From assembly GCF_030272615.1 (NCBI RefSeq), contig NC_081415.1, forward strand, positions 265,083,925-265,147,924: a stretch of DNA of 64,000 bases. Direction: 5' to 3'. Position 1 is the stretch's first letter. The number at the start of each line of letters is the position of its first letter. Shown here piece by piece: positions 45,898 to 59,395 of the stretch. The notes under the pieces are model-generated. The model worked only from the letters and a program-made list of their open reading frames with translations. It made no database searches and was not told the origin of the DNA. Position numbers and translations under genes: made by a program. The DNA comes from Cryptomeria japonica. Lineage: Eukaryota; Streptophyta; Pinopsida; Cupressales; Cupressaceae.

Positions 45898-46680
45898 AAG
45901 ATGACAATCCAAAATCTAGTAGAGATGAATGAATAACATGATTCAAAGATGCATACATCTCCATTGAAGATAATTATGCCTCCTCCAAATGCTACTCAAA
46001 AGTCTCCAAAACCATGTAAAATTATGATAGATGATCATATGGAGAAAGACCAAGAGGGTCTAAAAGGTCCCTCATAACAATTGAAAGAATAATTAACCTC
46101 ATCAAAGAGAAGATGAATACAATGAAAGATGCCTCCCAAATTTAAAATATGATACTCTACAAATAATCCTACAATGTCTATTAAGTACTCATCTTGAGTA
46201 CCCATATTTGGAATATGATGTATCTCGCTACATTGAATCACAAGAAGCCATGCATGTAGCATCACATGTATCATTAGAAGCAACAATGAAGACGATAATC
46301 CAAATTCTAGTAGAGATGAATTTAGAACATGGTCCAAAGATGCATATATCTCCTTTGAAGACAATGATGCCTCCTCCAAATGCTCCTTAAAAGTCTCCAA
46401 GACCATGTAAAGCTTGATAGGTGATCATATGGATAAACGCGAAGAGGGTCTAAATGTTCCCTCATAACAACTGAAAGAATAATTAACTCCATCAAAGAGA
46501 AGATGAACACAATCAATAGTGCCTCCCAAATTTAAAATATGAGCCTCTACAAATAATCCTAGACAATGTCTATTAAGTACCCATCGCAAGTAGCCATTTC
46601 TAGAATATGATGTATATCTTGCTACATTGAATCATAAGAAGCCATGTATGTACATCACATGTATCATCAAAAGAAACAAT
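45898..46680. repeat. ~391 bp tandem duplication
   Basis: The segment containing agatgcatacatctcc (45949) recurs at 46340 with moderate divergence. Both copies include atcatatgga and gcctcccaaatttaaaatatg. Confidence 0.85.
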
Positions 46681-47170
46681 ACATGGATGAGATGATATTT
46701 CGAGGGTCAAGAATTTGATCACATGTGAGAATACCTAGGTTCAAGTAGCTAGAATTCTCCTCAAAATCATAGTCTACACTATAGCTTATTAATAACCAAA
46801 GGATCAAAGCAATCATTGGAGAAAAATATGAAAGTGTATAGTTGAGATGCATGATCAACAATCCAAATAGAAATAATATCTCTACTCTCAGAGTCTTGAA
46901 TGATAATTGAATTAGGAGTGATTTCCACAATCTTCCCTATTCCACCATAAGTAATCTAATAGATGGAAAGAACATTGTTTGACGGATGAGGTTCTCGAAA
47001 AACATCATTGAAAGTGCCATCCCTAATATCAATAAATTGTATCCTCATTACATTCATATAAGTATTGTTGCCCATTATAATAGGTGACATACCACAAGGC
47101 TGAAAAGATGAGAACATAGATTGTGAAAAAGCCTTGTTGAGAAGCATCTCCCTAAACCAAGACCCATGGA

Positions 47171-48906
47171 AGCATAATGTTTTTTTTTTAGTTGTAATAA
47201 AAAACTTGCATGGTCTTTTTCCTTATTAGATTTTGACTATTTTGAATGAGAAGAAAAGTAAGTTGACTTAGACATTTTAGAAGGTAGATCAATGTTATTT
47301 TTCTTAAGAAGATATTTTAATTCATCAATGTCTTTTTTATTGCAAGAGTGGACAAGTGGGTAATGGGTTTTTAAGATGAACGGGTCTGCGAAGTGGAAAT
47401 GATTTGGCTGGGAAGCTCAAGAACTTGGAGGAAATGGGGGGTAGATTAAATGAGCTCTTTGAGAAGGTGACATAGTAAAAAGCTTGAACAAGACTGTTCA
47501 AGAACTGAAAGAGAAACACAAGCTTTTGTTGGGCATGGTGGAGCAGATGGATAGATGAAGTCAGGAAATGGTAACGAAAAACTCAACCTCCCTCAAGCCA
47601 TACAAGATGAGATTGATCAGAAGAGAGCAAAACACAAGTGGCATGTGCTGTCTCTTGCATCAATGGAGCTCTCTGCTTCCATGATTAAGGACACCCTGAT
47701 AACTCCATTAAAGATTCAAACAATAAAATTTCCTTCTCTGACAAAGTTTTATGTAAGTGTTGGCAGGAAGGCAATGCCTTTGCTTAGCAGGCTGGATCTC
47801 TTTGTGTCTTTGGTGGTTGACTATTTTTTGCTGGTTTTTCAATGGTATGTGTTGCTTGCTCTATCTCTGGTTTATTTAGTTAGTGGTTTTTGTTGGTTTT
47901 GGTTTGTTGGGTCCATTTTTTGGCTAGGTGCACCTCTCTCATGTGCCCTAGATGACGTTTTTTATGCGGTTATGTAAAAAATTGTAATCGTATGGGTTTA
48001 TCCTACTTTTTAATTAATTAGAGCAAAAGTGTTCTTCATGCCCAATATTTATGTAGTATGTACAAGTAGGCTTCTCCTTCTTAGACGTGTTCTCTTTTTA
48101 AGAGGATTTTGTTTGATTGTCTTGGCTTTTTCTATTCTTTTAGCTAATTATCCAACAAACCTTGAGTTTGTGATGGATTTTTGAGACCCATAGAAAGAAG
48201 ATTTTGTTGTTCATGTATTAAGATCTCAAAATAAAAAAAAACTACAAATGGAGGTGTATTGTATACAAATCCCATAGTCAACCTGTGAGTTGAAAGCTAA
48301 AAACAAAAGTTACATATATAGGACCAAGTTAGCTTAGTATATTTTGGATCAACTAAATGTCCTTTTTTTTCAATACCACATGATTTACATCATCAAATTG
48401 AGTAATATAATCCAGGATGTTGTCAAAGTTATTCAATGGTCAAGGCTCGTCAACTCATTATCAATTTGGTAATCTTTAACATATGTGTTGTGCCATATAA
48501 TAATTTTAATTTTTTTCAAGCTTCATGAGAATATTTACATGGTTCAATTTGAAACATTAGATGAAGGGAAAAAGGCTATAAATAAATCCAAGATCTTTTG
48601 CATATTAAATAATCTATTTTATCTTTTAAGTACAACCAAGTTGCATTAAGACAATCATTGCATGTTTATGCCAAGTTACATAATTATAAGATGTTAGCAA
48701 TGGATCCTTAAAATGATCCTTAGGAATAAAAAATCACTATCAAATATATCAAAAACAAGCACCAAGCGACCTTGTTTTTAAAATAATTCAATCAAGAATC
48801 CATCAAGAGTGATTTGACACTGTATATATATTACGCTTACAATGTTAAGAGTTTTGTTTCAAAGTTTACAATGTCAAGATGGAACAAATATGAAAAATAC
48901 AATAGT
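47171..48906. other. intergenic; one 140-codon unrecognised frame
   Basis: A plus-strand frame at 47555-47977 has a charged first half and a hydrophobic second half. It ends in tracts typical of decayed repeat sequence. I see no known domain, and 47978-48906 is AT-rich without features. Confidence 0.35.
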
Positions 48907-50123
48907 TGTTGGCCATTTGGTGGAATTGATTATGTGTTGCATTGATGTTTTGTCATTGATGTCAACACTAGCTGTTTGGATGCTTTACTGACACCCTTCT
49001 AGTCCCAGTAGGTTAAGTGGTTTCTGGTTAACTTGGATTCGGTATGATCCGACAGGATTTGGTATAGTCTGGTGATGGAATTGGCTTGCTCATGATATTT
49101 ATACTCATATTTGGTCAATTGGTTTTGGTCTGGTGATTGGATGCTATCCTGCTTGCTTAGAAGATTGGTTTCTGGTTCCAACGAGGGTTTCATCGATAGA
49201 GCTTTTGATGGAGATCTTTGATGAATTGCATAAGTGGTGTTGGTGCAACTTTTGATGGAGTTTCAAGATGCTGTTGGTGATCATATTTGAGACGTGGCGG
49301 TTGGAGATCATTGCTAAAGCATGTGGAACTATACTTGGTCTCGATTGATCTAGGTTATGGACCGACTTCAATGTAATGTGTGGATAGGACCTATTGATGT
49401 ATTTTTAGGATGTCTTATGTGCCGATATTATTTGTTTGGTCTAAGGCCGACATGGTTTGTAATTATGTAATTGGTTTATTATCTGGTGGTGGACCTGATT
49501 GTTTATGGTCTATGGTTTGTATAAATAGATGTAAGATCTTATTGTAGATCATCATGGTTAACGTAAGAGGTCATGGTCAAGGAATGTAATGTGAGAATAA
49601 TGTAATATCATTTAGGTAGAAGAGTTGGTCAATCATTGGAGATCGAATTGGGTTTATGTAAGAGGATTTAGTCCTCTCATATTGGGCTTAACCGAAACTG
49701 TACTTTGGCATAGGAGATGCTATCTTTTGTAGTTCAACACTTCTCCAGATTGTTGTCTGGATTTATATGTATTCAATGAGGCTCCTTTTGTTATGAGAAG
49801 TGCGCTCTAGGTTGTTGGACTTCCTGCAAGTGCAGTCCCCTTCATTGTAATTCACATACTTACTGCAGAAGTATTATCTGACTATGGGTAGGCTTCCCAC
49901 CGTGTTTTTTCCCTTTACCGGGTTTTCCACGTATAAATCTTGGTGTTATGTGGATGGATTTTATTCCATGATTAGTGTTTATGCTTAATTGATTAACTAC
50001 TATTCCAGTTTTATTGTTTTGGGTTCCGGTATTAAAGTTTTAATTGCTGTATGTTCCTGTAATCTGTGACAACTGATTCACCCCCCCTCTCAGTTGTCTT
50101 CCGGTTATTTGAACTGTCTAACA
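48907..50123 (+). mobile_element. copia-type solo LTR with ATAGT target duplication
   Basis: Starts TGTTGGCCATTTGG, ends GAACTGTCTAACA, 1217 bp, flanked by atagt at 48902-48906 and 50124-50128. No primer site follows, so it is a solo LTR. It has the caccgtg...cgggttttccacgt and attcaccccccctctcag blocks shared with the LTRs at 40117 and 63131. Confidence 0.92.
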
Positions 50124-50128
50124 ATAGT

Positions 50129-51585
50129 AGCTTAGAGTGAGATCCTCAAATTGGAATTAGAATTTCCCAATATGATCTATATTAAAAATGATGCCTTTCC
50201 AAAAGAATAAAACTTTCTCTAGGTGTTAGTATGTCCAAACTATCAACCATATTTCAAATATGAAATAATATAAATAAAAGATACTTGAGGCTAAATTTAG
50301 AATAAGTGCATAAATAAATTTAATGAGCTCCTCAATAGTTTTCCAGCTTTGAAAGAATTGTGAAATTGAATAAACATGTAAAAGCTACGAGCTTGGAGGT
50401 CTAGGAGTGAAGCTATGCTTTTAGTTAGCAATAAAATACACATGTATAAAAAATGTCCCCCACCTTTATGAAGTGCTTGAAACCAACATTTTGATAATAT
50501 CTCATTTGTAAAAAATGATTCTCGGATGAAAAGTTATGATAAAAAGGAAAATAATAGCTTCCTTATGCAAGAAAGAGGGGTCAAATCATTGCTTGATGGA
50601 GAAACCTAGTGGTTACACCGATCTAGATGGCCGTTATGTAGTGGATATATGGATCTGCGATAGAGCAGTCTTACAGGCGGGAGAGTCCAATGTAGGTGGT
50701 AGAGATTAGGGAGAGGTGGTGCTTAGGGGTGGGACTTCACAAGGTGTACAAGAATGCTCAATTCTCTATTTTATACGATATCCATCTCATTAGCAAAAGG
50801 GGTTTCAGCAAATTGAACCAAATGTTAGGGGTTCAAGACCATAACCATTCAATACCATCTAGACTTATATATACTAATGGTCTTAATTAATGCATCTACA
50901 CAATTCACAAATGTTTCCACATTGTAAACAACCTTCCTATGCTTAATTATGTGATAAACAAATTGATACTATACATAAATGTGCTTCATCCATTCTTGAA
51001 AGGTCAACTTATTTACCATGTTAATGTAACTTTAACTACCACACTCAACCAAAATTACGTCCTAACTCAATCCAATATCTAAACAAAATCTCACAACATA
51101 ATAGGCGTTATGTACCATTCTATTGTCAAAATAACAATCCCATCCTATATATTAATAATTAAATTTATTATACCACCATACAAGATAAAAACACACGTAT
51201 TATTAGACCTCTTACTATCCAATATCACCTACCCAATCAAAATTTATAAATCTGTGTATGTATTGAGTGCTACAATTCTACAAATCATCCTACATTAATT
51301 GCAAATCATCCTAAAGCTACATGAACCAAAAACACATATACAAAAATCAATAACCATCAAAGACATAAAATTTAATTAAATACTCATAGTCAATTCACAC
51401 ATAATAGATAAAATGAAAATAATAGGGTTGAAATTATAAAATAGTTCAACATGTACAAATCTGCATATATAACATCTATGACATATATATCTTATAAAAT
51501 AGGCAAATAATATAGGCTAGTATAAAACCTCATTGATAAGATACATTGATGATAATAAAAAATATCACATATAAAAATAAAAAAC
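50129..51585. other. AT-rich intergenic sequence, nothing recognised
   Basis: No open frame above 64 codons and no repeat structure beyond low complexity. Confidence 0.5.
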
Positions 51586-51992
51586 ATGGAAAAGGATTTT
51601 TCAAGAATTGAGATGGTGCTCAACGGCTCTCCCGCCCACCCTCATTCAAAATGCTCTACAGGTTCTGTGCCTGCTGCGTTCGCTACGTTGGTCTTTGGTT
51701 GTGGCCCTTTCACGACTGCTTCTGATCTGGGGGGATTCTGCCTCCACTCCCTCCTCATGGCTACTGATTCAGGGGTTCTACTGAAAATGATATGTCTTCT
51801 CCTGTTGCTGATTCTCTAAAGGGTGTGGTTTTTGGTGCTGGGGAGACTTTGGCCCCACCAAGATCTTCTTTTGTTGGTAAATGCAGCTTTGCTCAGCTTG
51901 CCAGATCTACTGCCCAACACTCTAAGGGTATTCGTCCTCCCTTGTGGTGGTCTTTGGGCCAAATGTTGTGGACAATATCAGGTTCTACCAAT
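51586..51992 (+). pseudogene. LINE ORF1, 5' half
   Basis: Begins MEKDFSRIEMVLNGSPAHPH and is open in overlapping frames through KCSFAQLARSTAQHSKG. It is cut by the TIR transposon that starts at 51993; the continuation is at 62606. It is identified through that 3' half, which has a DUF4283-type domain. Confidence 0.5.
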
Positions 51993-52022
51993 GGGTAAGT
52001 GCACCAAGATGGTGAACAAAAA
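51993..52022 (+). repeat. left terminal inverted repeat
   Basis: First 30 bases of the large transposon. They differ from the inverted right end at three positions (cc/tt and a/g). Confidence 0.85.
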
Positions 52023-52907
52023 GGGGGGTATAAGTGACCACTTTTTTTCTTTTGAAAACAGGTAAACCTGGACTTCAAAGAGCTATTTGAAGGTCATGCA
52101 CTCAAAACTAGGAGCTGAGAAAAGAATAAGAATTGTAGTACTCTGAATCTAGTTTCTAAACTACTAACTTTTTTAAAAATTGGATAAGATTAAGAGGGTC
52201 AAACCTTTCACGCACGAAAAACTGTTCTTGATTTTTTCAAAAAAATATAACATAGCCTTTTTCATGCATTGCACAAAATATATAGTTAGATTTAGTATTT
52301 TGCAAAACCCTTTGGTAGGATGATAGGTAAGAGTGAGATCTAGAAGTTGTGTATTTTTTTGTAATTTTCCGTTGAGTATTTTTTTTTTTATGATTTTTGT
52401 GCAGTGACTGCATCTTGAAAATTTGGTATGTGTTCGTGCGCTGGGCATAACTTGCATCAAAATAATAAAAAATACAAACTTAAAAAAAAAAAAGTGTATA
52501 GAATCTAGTTTAGAACAATAATATGTAATTTATTTTGAATGCGGTCAAGTATATCAAAAGTTATTAAAAAAATGGTAGACATATGTCTGTGAGGACTGTC
52601 AAGGCACTGATAAAGAAAATTAAAGTTTACTATGCTAATGTTGTCCAAAAATAAAAAAATTATATGGTCAGAAAACTAAGAAGATGTGTGAGATTATGGA
52701 GGTAATTTTAGAGATACCCACTTGATCATTTGTAAACCTGATGACGATGAAGTCAAGAAATCATGTTGGAGGATGAAAAAATGTGTAAAGGGACAAAAAC
52801 GGGGGGAAAATGGGCTTGCAAGCCTTAGGGTTGCTTTCCAACCCTCTTACCAAGCCAAAACCCGCATGGATTTTGAAAAACAAAAAGTACTATTCGCAGT
52901 TCTAAAT

Positions 52908-53458
52908 AACCCGTACGGGTTATGTAAAACTAAAAACATTTTTTTTTGTTTCACAAAACCTGTACGGGCTTTGAAGAACTAAAAACATTTTTTTTTGTTT
53001 CACAAAACCCGTATGGGTTATGAAGACATAATAATGTATGCTTGTAAAATTAGCATTTACTATACATGTTTTAGACATACCTAGATAATATGTGTTTATG
53101 TATGTATATATGCATATCTATAGTTATATATACATATATTTATATAGATATATGTATATATGTTTGTATACATGCATGCATCTCTTCTTTTCCTCTCTCT
53201 CTCGTCTTCCTTCCCCCATCATTGTATTTGTCTATTCTGAGACCTAATTATCTTCCTTGAGTTCTATCTCATCTCTCTCCCCCTCACACTTCTCTCTTTT
53301 TCGATTCTCTCCCCCTTTTCTCCTTCTTGTTCTCTCTCTACCTCATGTCTCTCAGCCTGTCCTCCTCCTACTCTCTCGTCCTATCCCATTCTCTCTCTCT
53401 CTCTCTCTCACATTATCCTATCCTATTCTCACTCTCTCCCCCTTCTCTCTCTTTCTCT

Positions 53459-53538
<80 letters not shown>

Positions 53539-53627
53539 TTTCCCAATCTCCCTCCCTCTCTCCCTCTCCTTTTCCCAATCTCCCTCCCTCTCTCCTTCTC
53601 CCTATCCATCCATCCCCCTCTCCCCAT

Positions 53628-53676
<49 letters not shown>

Positions 53677-53757
53677 CTTCCTTTTCCCAATCTCCCTCTC
53701 CCTTCCTCTCTCCCTCTCCTTTTCCTCTCTCCCTCCCTCTCTCCATCCATCCATCCA

Positions 53758-53823
<66 letters not shown>

Positions 53824-53988
53824 CCTCCCCCTCCCTCTCCCCCTCTCCTTTTTCCAATCTCCTTTACCCAATCTCCCTCTCTCTCACTCTCCCTCTCCCC
53901 CTCTCCTTTTCCTAGTTCTACATAACCCGTACATGTTATGAGAAATTGTGAAAGTTGACATAAACGGTTTCCATAACCTGTACGGGTT
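52908..53988. repeat. left subterminal palindromes AACCCGTACGGGTT
   Basis: A perfect 14 bp palindrome at 52908-52921, with near copies at 52957, 53006, 53934 and 53975. Each is followed by tatg or a close variant. Related copies sit near the right end (62301 and 62526), so these are candidate transposase-binding sites. Confidence 0.7.
53180..53914. repeat. (CT)n-rich polypyrimidine tract, ~730 bp
   Basis: Three long pure CT runs (about 53468-53535, 53631-53673, 53761-53820) within C/T-only sequence that also holds aatctccctc and ccatccatcc units. Frames rich in Ser-Leu or Glu-Arg here are repeat artefacts. Confidence 0.95.
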
Positions 53989-54375
53989 ATGGGAAAATCT
54001 TAATATATTTTAGTCCCAATGGCCTAAAAACTAGCATTGCAAGTTGTTTGAAGGCCCCACTTCTTTTGCACATGATTTTCTGGGATAGTAACAGTTAGGT
54101 TTTCATATTATTTTGTCACTTTTGCTTTGGAATGATTGATTTGTCTTGTATATTGGATTGTTTTTGAAGTTATTTTATCATTGTTACTTTAGATTATAAC
54201 AAAATCATGATCATTTGTTGTTTTTTTTCTTTGATCATGATTGATTTGTCTTGTATTTTTGTTTTTTTTGAAATTATTTTATTATTGTTACTTTAGATTA
54301 TAACAAAATGATGATCATTTGTTGTTTTTTGGCTATTTGATTAAGGATTGTCATCATGATGTTATGTGTAGGACA

Positions 54376-57311
54376 ATGGGAAAGAACAAGAGAGGAACAA
54401 ATGAACAAAGAGATGCAGCAAAGGAAAGACAAAGGGAGCATATGGAGAGATTTCGTGAAGGTACGTCATCTAATGCACCTAATGAAAATGATTCGGTAAA
54501 TGCACATGTTAATAAAATTGAAGAAGATATACCATTTGAATTTGATGTGATCAATGCACATAATGCACCTAATGAAAACAAAAGCATGCACCAATCTTAA
54601 CACCTCTTAGAATAATTCGTAGAAAACCAAAGTTCCTAATAGATATTGATGAAAATAATGTGAAGCCAATGCATGATAAAATATCCGAAATAACTTGTAG
54701 AAGAACGGTTAGAAGAATTTGGAACAACCATTTTGAAAACTTAAATCAAAGTGGAAGATGCCAATTAGTTGTTGAAATGATTAAAGATCGGAAATTTATA
54801 GAGACAATGAAAATTTTGGGTTAAGAACATCCAAAAATAATAGTGAAAGAACCATTGTGAGAAATCTTTTTGATGCATACGAAGCCATTGGTTCGAAATC
54901 ACGCACAAAAGATGTTAGTGTTACTTGTCGTGTCCTCACATCAACCATAATGGGAAAAGAAATGAAAAAATCTCATTTAATATGCAAAACAAGCAAGTCA
55001 TAAGGATAAGTAGAACCACATTACACTATGCCTTAGAGAGGTGAGAGAAAATCGAGGATCCTAGCAATAATTCTCTTTGGGCATTCTCGGGTAGACTCCC
55101 ATGCAAGGACAAGGTTGTTGTTGATGCACTAAGAACGTTAATTGAGAAATATTGGCATGACAACACAAGGGTTTCACCCAACCAAAGAGATGTTGTTAGA
55201 AGGCGAATTAGAATTAGTAACCACGAGCCACATCCAAAACACTATTTAGATACCACTCAAACACAATTTTACAAAAGGTTTCTTCAAAGATTTCCTTAGA
55301 TTAAAATTAGTCAAATATTTTTTGAGGTGACAAAACCATTTTATATTAAGATTAATCATGCACGTACTACATGTTGTAGGGTCCATGTTGAATTTTCTAT
55401 GCATTATGATATTTATCACTATATTTGTTGTACTTTGCACACTAACGATGTTTTGCAAGAATGTGGTCTACAAGCACCTCCTAAGTCACCGAGAGAATTT
55501 ATTTCAAGTGTACTATGTAGACGAGATGACAAGTGCATTTACTATAAAATGATGTGTTTGAGAGGTTTTTGTCCTACATGTGGCGGTTTGCAACAGTTGC
55601 ATAGATGCCTACATCTGGATAGCACACATAAAATTGGTAAGGAACTAGTTTCTATTGGAAAATATAAGTTAGTCACATATGGTGTTAAAGATGGAAAATA
55701 ATTAAAGAGGTGTGAGTTAGTGAAAAGGGATATATGCGTAGCTGATTTTATGAAGATGTTTCAAGAGAAACTAATGTATGAGTACATAGGTCACACACAT
55801 AGAGCTAGGTGGTTAGATGAGTAATTCAAGTCGTGTAAGGACACTTTCCCCCTTGGCACTATTGTCTCTATCGTTGTTTTTGCTAAGAATTATATACTAA
55901 AGCTGGAAAATGAAGTACAATCTATGTATTACCACTCTACACAAGTTACAATTTTTGTACACATAGCATTCATGCGTGCACATGATAGCACTGAGGAGGA
56001 CAGAAAGGTTATAAGAGAATATCACTTCTATATCAACGATGATCGTACTCATTCCTCAGAGTTTGTGCAAGGATGTTTTACAGTCTTCTATGATAGTTTA
56101 AGGGAAAGAGATGTAAGATACAACCAACACTTAATATCATCAGACAATTGCACCACACAATTCAAGAATGCAAGGATGTTCTACTGGTTGACTAGGATGC
56201 ATGTGACAAGTGGTGTGCAATAATTTTGAAATTTCATTGAGGCAGGACATGGAAAGGGAGAGCATGATGGTGCGGGAGCATGTGTGAAAAGAGCACTTAC
56301 CAGAGAGGAATTGAAGTATGAAGGTGGTGCAATATTAATAGATACAAAAACAATTGTGCAATGGTGTAACTCTACGATGGGACCAGGTAATGCAGGTAAG
56401 TCTATGGTTTCTAGATATTCTTGGTTAATAAGTGAATCTAACATTGAAAATTATCTAGATTGTTGTACACTTATTGGATCAAGTGACATGCATTCATTTA
56501 GAAGTTCAAATACAACATCACTAGTTATTTATACTAGACAAATTGCATGTTTTTTCTCTTCATGTATGCATTTTTTGTGGGATGAATGTGAATCAAAAGA
56601 GTGGGTTGACCAATGGTCTTGTAGACCTTTGTGAACCCTAGATACATATCAACTTCCTAGAGCACTACAAATGAACCAGATTGAAGCATCAGTGGATTTT
56701 GACCATGTATCAGACATAGTTGAACAAGGTAAAGGGTTGCAATTTGCTAAAATTTTAAGCTTAATTTATTAGTATTAACTTATGCTGATTTTGGTATTAA
56801 CTTATATCCTTCTATTAAATGTAGGTCATGTATATGTAGTTATTGCAGATGAGAACAATGAAGAAGGAACATATTACTTTTTTTGTTGTTGTATTGAGGC
56901 CAAAAAGAAATTGACTTCTACAGTGGTTGATGGAGAGGGTATTGAGTACCTAGTAGGATCCGTTGTTGTGACAGGGACATGGCTTAGAAGGTACCGTTGT
57001 TGTGTCGAGTTGTATTGAGACCTCTTAAACTCATTTATTTAGCAGTTGTTGTATTGATTTTGACATTAACTTATCCTTCTATAAAATGCAGGCACCCTAT
57101 AAAAAATTCTAATGACTGGTTGTTTGAGGACTTTGAGACACATAGACATATTCTTCATTACTCAAACCTTCTTGTTGCAACAAATATTCATTTGATTAAA
57201 TATCGTGGTAGACCTCTTAACAAGGATTTGTGGAAAGTTCGTGAATCAAACCACGAGGCAATACTTGAGACACTAAGGGTTAGAGCTGATCCAAAAGGTT
57301 CACTTGATTGA
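54376..57311 (+). pseudogene. transposase-like gene of the TIR element, unassigned family
   Basis: Starts MGKNKRGTNEQRDAAKERQRE (basic). A Cys/His-rich middle (about 55327-55620: CCRVHVEF, CPTCGGLQQLHRCLH) leads to a possible nuclease core: FAKNY...NEVQS (about 55885), SSDNCTTQFKNARMFYW (about 56140) and GHGKGEHDGAGACVKRAL (about 56244-56297). From memory, this order of (D)FxxNY, SDxCxxQFK and HGKGxxDGxGxxVKR recurs in uncharacterised eukaryotic proteins; I treat it as a candidate DDE-type nuclease. If so, the first acidic position (before FAKNY) reads V here. Two GT-AG introns fit the 3' end (56729-56824 and 56991-57091) and join in frame to a last exon ending TGA at 57309. Several stops and frameshifts show decay. 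Confidence 0.6.
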
Positions 57312-57430
57312 TTTTGGTCCATCTAGAAGAATAATTCTACAATATATGGTAGAATAATTTTGACAATTTTGTATATATCTTTTGCGAAACGTTGTAACTT
57401 CACTTTTTTGGATATGATTTACATGCATAT

Positions 57431-57665
57431 GAGCTGTAATGTGCATATGTAGATGCCAAATTTTGTATATAAAAACATCAATAAGTTGTAATGTGCATAT
57501 CTAGATGCTAAATTTTGTATAAAAAAACGAGTTGTAATGTGCATATCTAGATGCTAATTTTTGTATAAAAAAATAACGAGTTGTAATTTGCATATTTAGA
57601 TGCACAATTTTATAAATATAAACAGTAATGAGCTTGATCATTTATATAAGATGCCAAATTTTATA
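57431..57665. repeat. ~50 bp tandem repeat, four to five copies
   Basis: Copies of gttgtaatgtgcatatctag at about 57434, 57485, 57531 and 57580, just after the transposase stop. A further ttgtaccatttgattataaa repeat (three copies) follows at about 57714-57790. Confidence 0.85.
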
Positions 57666-57904
57666 TATGAAAGTGTCCATGGGGCTGATTTGCACATTTT
57701 GAGAGCCCACATTTGTACCATTTGATTATAAATACATTTGTAATAAACTTGTACCATTTGATTATAAATTTGTACTATTTGATTATAAATAAATGAGTCT
57801 GATTCTGACATATGTTAAATAGCTTGCAAATGGGTATATGAATATGCAATTTTTTTTCCAAGTGTTTTGGGAAAGTTTTGAGTTATTGTTGAATTACCCG
57901 ATTT

Positions 57905-58715
57905 GAAGGGCTAGTAGGAATAGTCCGAAACTGAGAGACATTTTTAGGCAGTGAAAACACGAACCCATAGATTCAAATGGATCGTCCATAAGTGCCACGG
58001 TCTCCAAGTTACGCTACGTCAAAGTTTGACCATTTTTTCCACTTTGAGCGCTCAAGGGAAAACGTCGCTACGAGGTGGCTTGTAACGATCAAAGGTCTTA
58101 GGGAGTAAGACAAGGGCACACCTAGCATAAAACCGGCCAATTGGATGCGCTCGCGCTGACGGTTCGTTCCCACAACAAGCAGAATGGAAGATGCACTATT
58201 TTGCCACATCTCATTGATGATTTTTGATGCGACAGAAAAAATTTCACCACAAGAAAACATAATCGAGTTGCCCGAAATCGAGAGAGGATTTTTTAGGTAG
58301 TGATAACATGACCCCATTGGTTCACATGGATTTTCCATAAGTGCCACAGTCTTTGAGTCACGTGACGTCAAAGTTTGGGCGTTTTCCCACTTTGAGCGCT
58401 CAAGGGAAAACGACGCTACGAGGTGGCTCGTAACGATCAGGCATCTTGGGGAGTGAGACAAGGGCACACCTAGCATAAACCCAACCACCTAGATGCGCTC
58501 ACATTGGCGGTTCATTCCCATGACAAGCAGAATGAGAGATGCACTATTTTGCCACCTCTCACTGACAATTTTTGACGGTTTTTTATGCGATAGAAAAAAT
58601 CTCATCACAAGAAAACGGAATCGAGTTGTTCAAAACTGAGAGAGGATTTTTTAGGAAGCAAAAACATGACTCCATTGGTTCACATAGATCATCCATAAGT
58701 GCTTCAACTCTTCTT
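57905..58715. repeat. ~355 bp tandem repeat, about 2.3 copies
   Basis: Units begin near 57925, 58273 and 58630 (gagagaggatttttt tag). They share tttgagcgctcaagggaaaa, gctacgaggtggct and acaagggcacacctagcata. It lies between the ends of the two convergent genes. The GC-richer, conserved unit stands out from its AT-rich surroundings. Confidence 0.85.
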
Positions 58716-59395
58716 TTATAGGTGACTTGGATGAATAGGTGTGTCTCTTACCCTAAGGCCGACTTGTTATGGAATAAAATTTAAATGAAAACCTTACCTA
58801 AGCCAACTCATCCTTAGATAAATTTCAATTCTGCTTTGTGCTCTCAAATCTTGTCTTAATTGGTTCTTGAAATGATGAGTTTCACTCCATAAACATGAGT
58901 TTATGAAATAATAACTTCACTCCCATCTCTTCATGCACGAAGGACTCAAAGCAAATTCACTCAATCAAAATACACAACATCAACATTACCGGTATAAGTA
59001 CTTGGGTATACACAATATGAGCAATAGATAGTTTAAAAGTATATGCCACATGAGTTACAAGTAATGAACAAATTGGATCACATTTCAAGACATATACATA
59101 ATGAACAAATTTGATCACATGTCAATAGAAAATAACTAAGTTTCAGGAATATCATGTTTCATATATATCAATGAATAAATTGGATCAAATATCAAGTTTC
59201 ATATATATCAAAATGAACAGTAATCGTGTACATATCAAAAAATGGCATAGATGCCAAATCAATAATAGTTATAAAAATGTGGCACGTGCCATGTTTGTCA
59301 AAGTCAATATATACATATACAAATGTCGAATATATAAAAAAATTGGTCCTTCAATGACCACAATTATAACTATATGTCTCTATCGGTATCTATGA
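58716..59395. other. spacer inside the TIR element, no gene seen
   Basis: AT-rich. The tag caagtttcatatatatca is repeated around 59150-59210. Confidence 0.5.

Larger units (their letters stand above)
45188..47170 (-). mobile_element. Ty1/copia relic, minus strand
   Basis: At 45424 the plus strand reads ...cactaaca then ccccattaa, which on the minus strand is a polypurine tract followed by an LTR start TGTTAGTGTTGACAAGG. Within 46700-47147 the minus strand encodes a decayed copia protease region (CGMSPIIMGNN, then NNVLSIYQITYGG near the end). The rest is too degraded to place. The outer limits are approximate. Confidence 0.55.

Noticed and set aside
47555-47977. Host membrane protein of 140 residues
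   Set aside because: The hydrophobic half is low-complexity, no start context or homologue is recognised, and it is surrounded by repeat debris.
53257-53941. Ser/Leu-rich and Glu/Arg-rich proteins of up to 222 codons
   Set aside because: They are translations of the CT microsatellite; no codon or domain signal beyond the repeat.
58009-58488. 159-codon minus-strand protein with an internal repeat
   Set aside because: It comes from the 355 bp tandem repeat read in one frame; no known domain, and the repeats do not stay in frame in the third copy.
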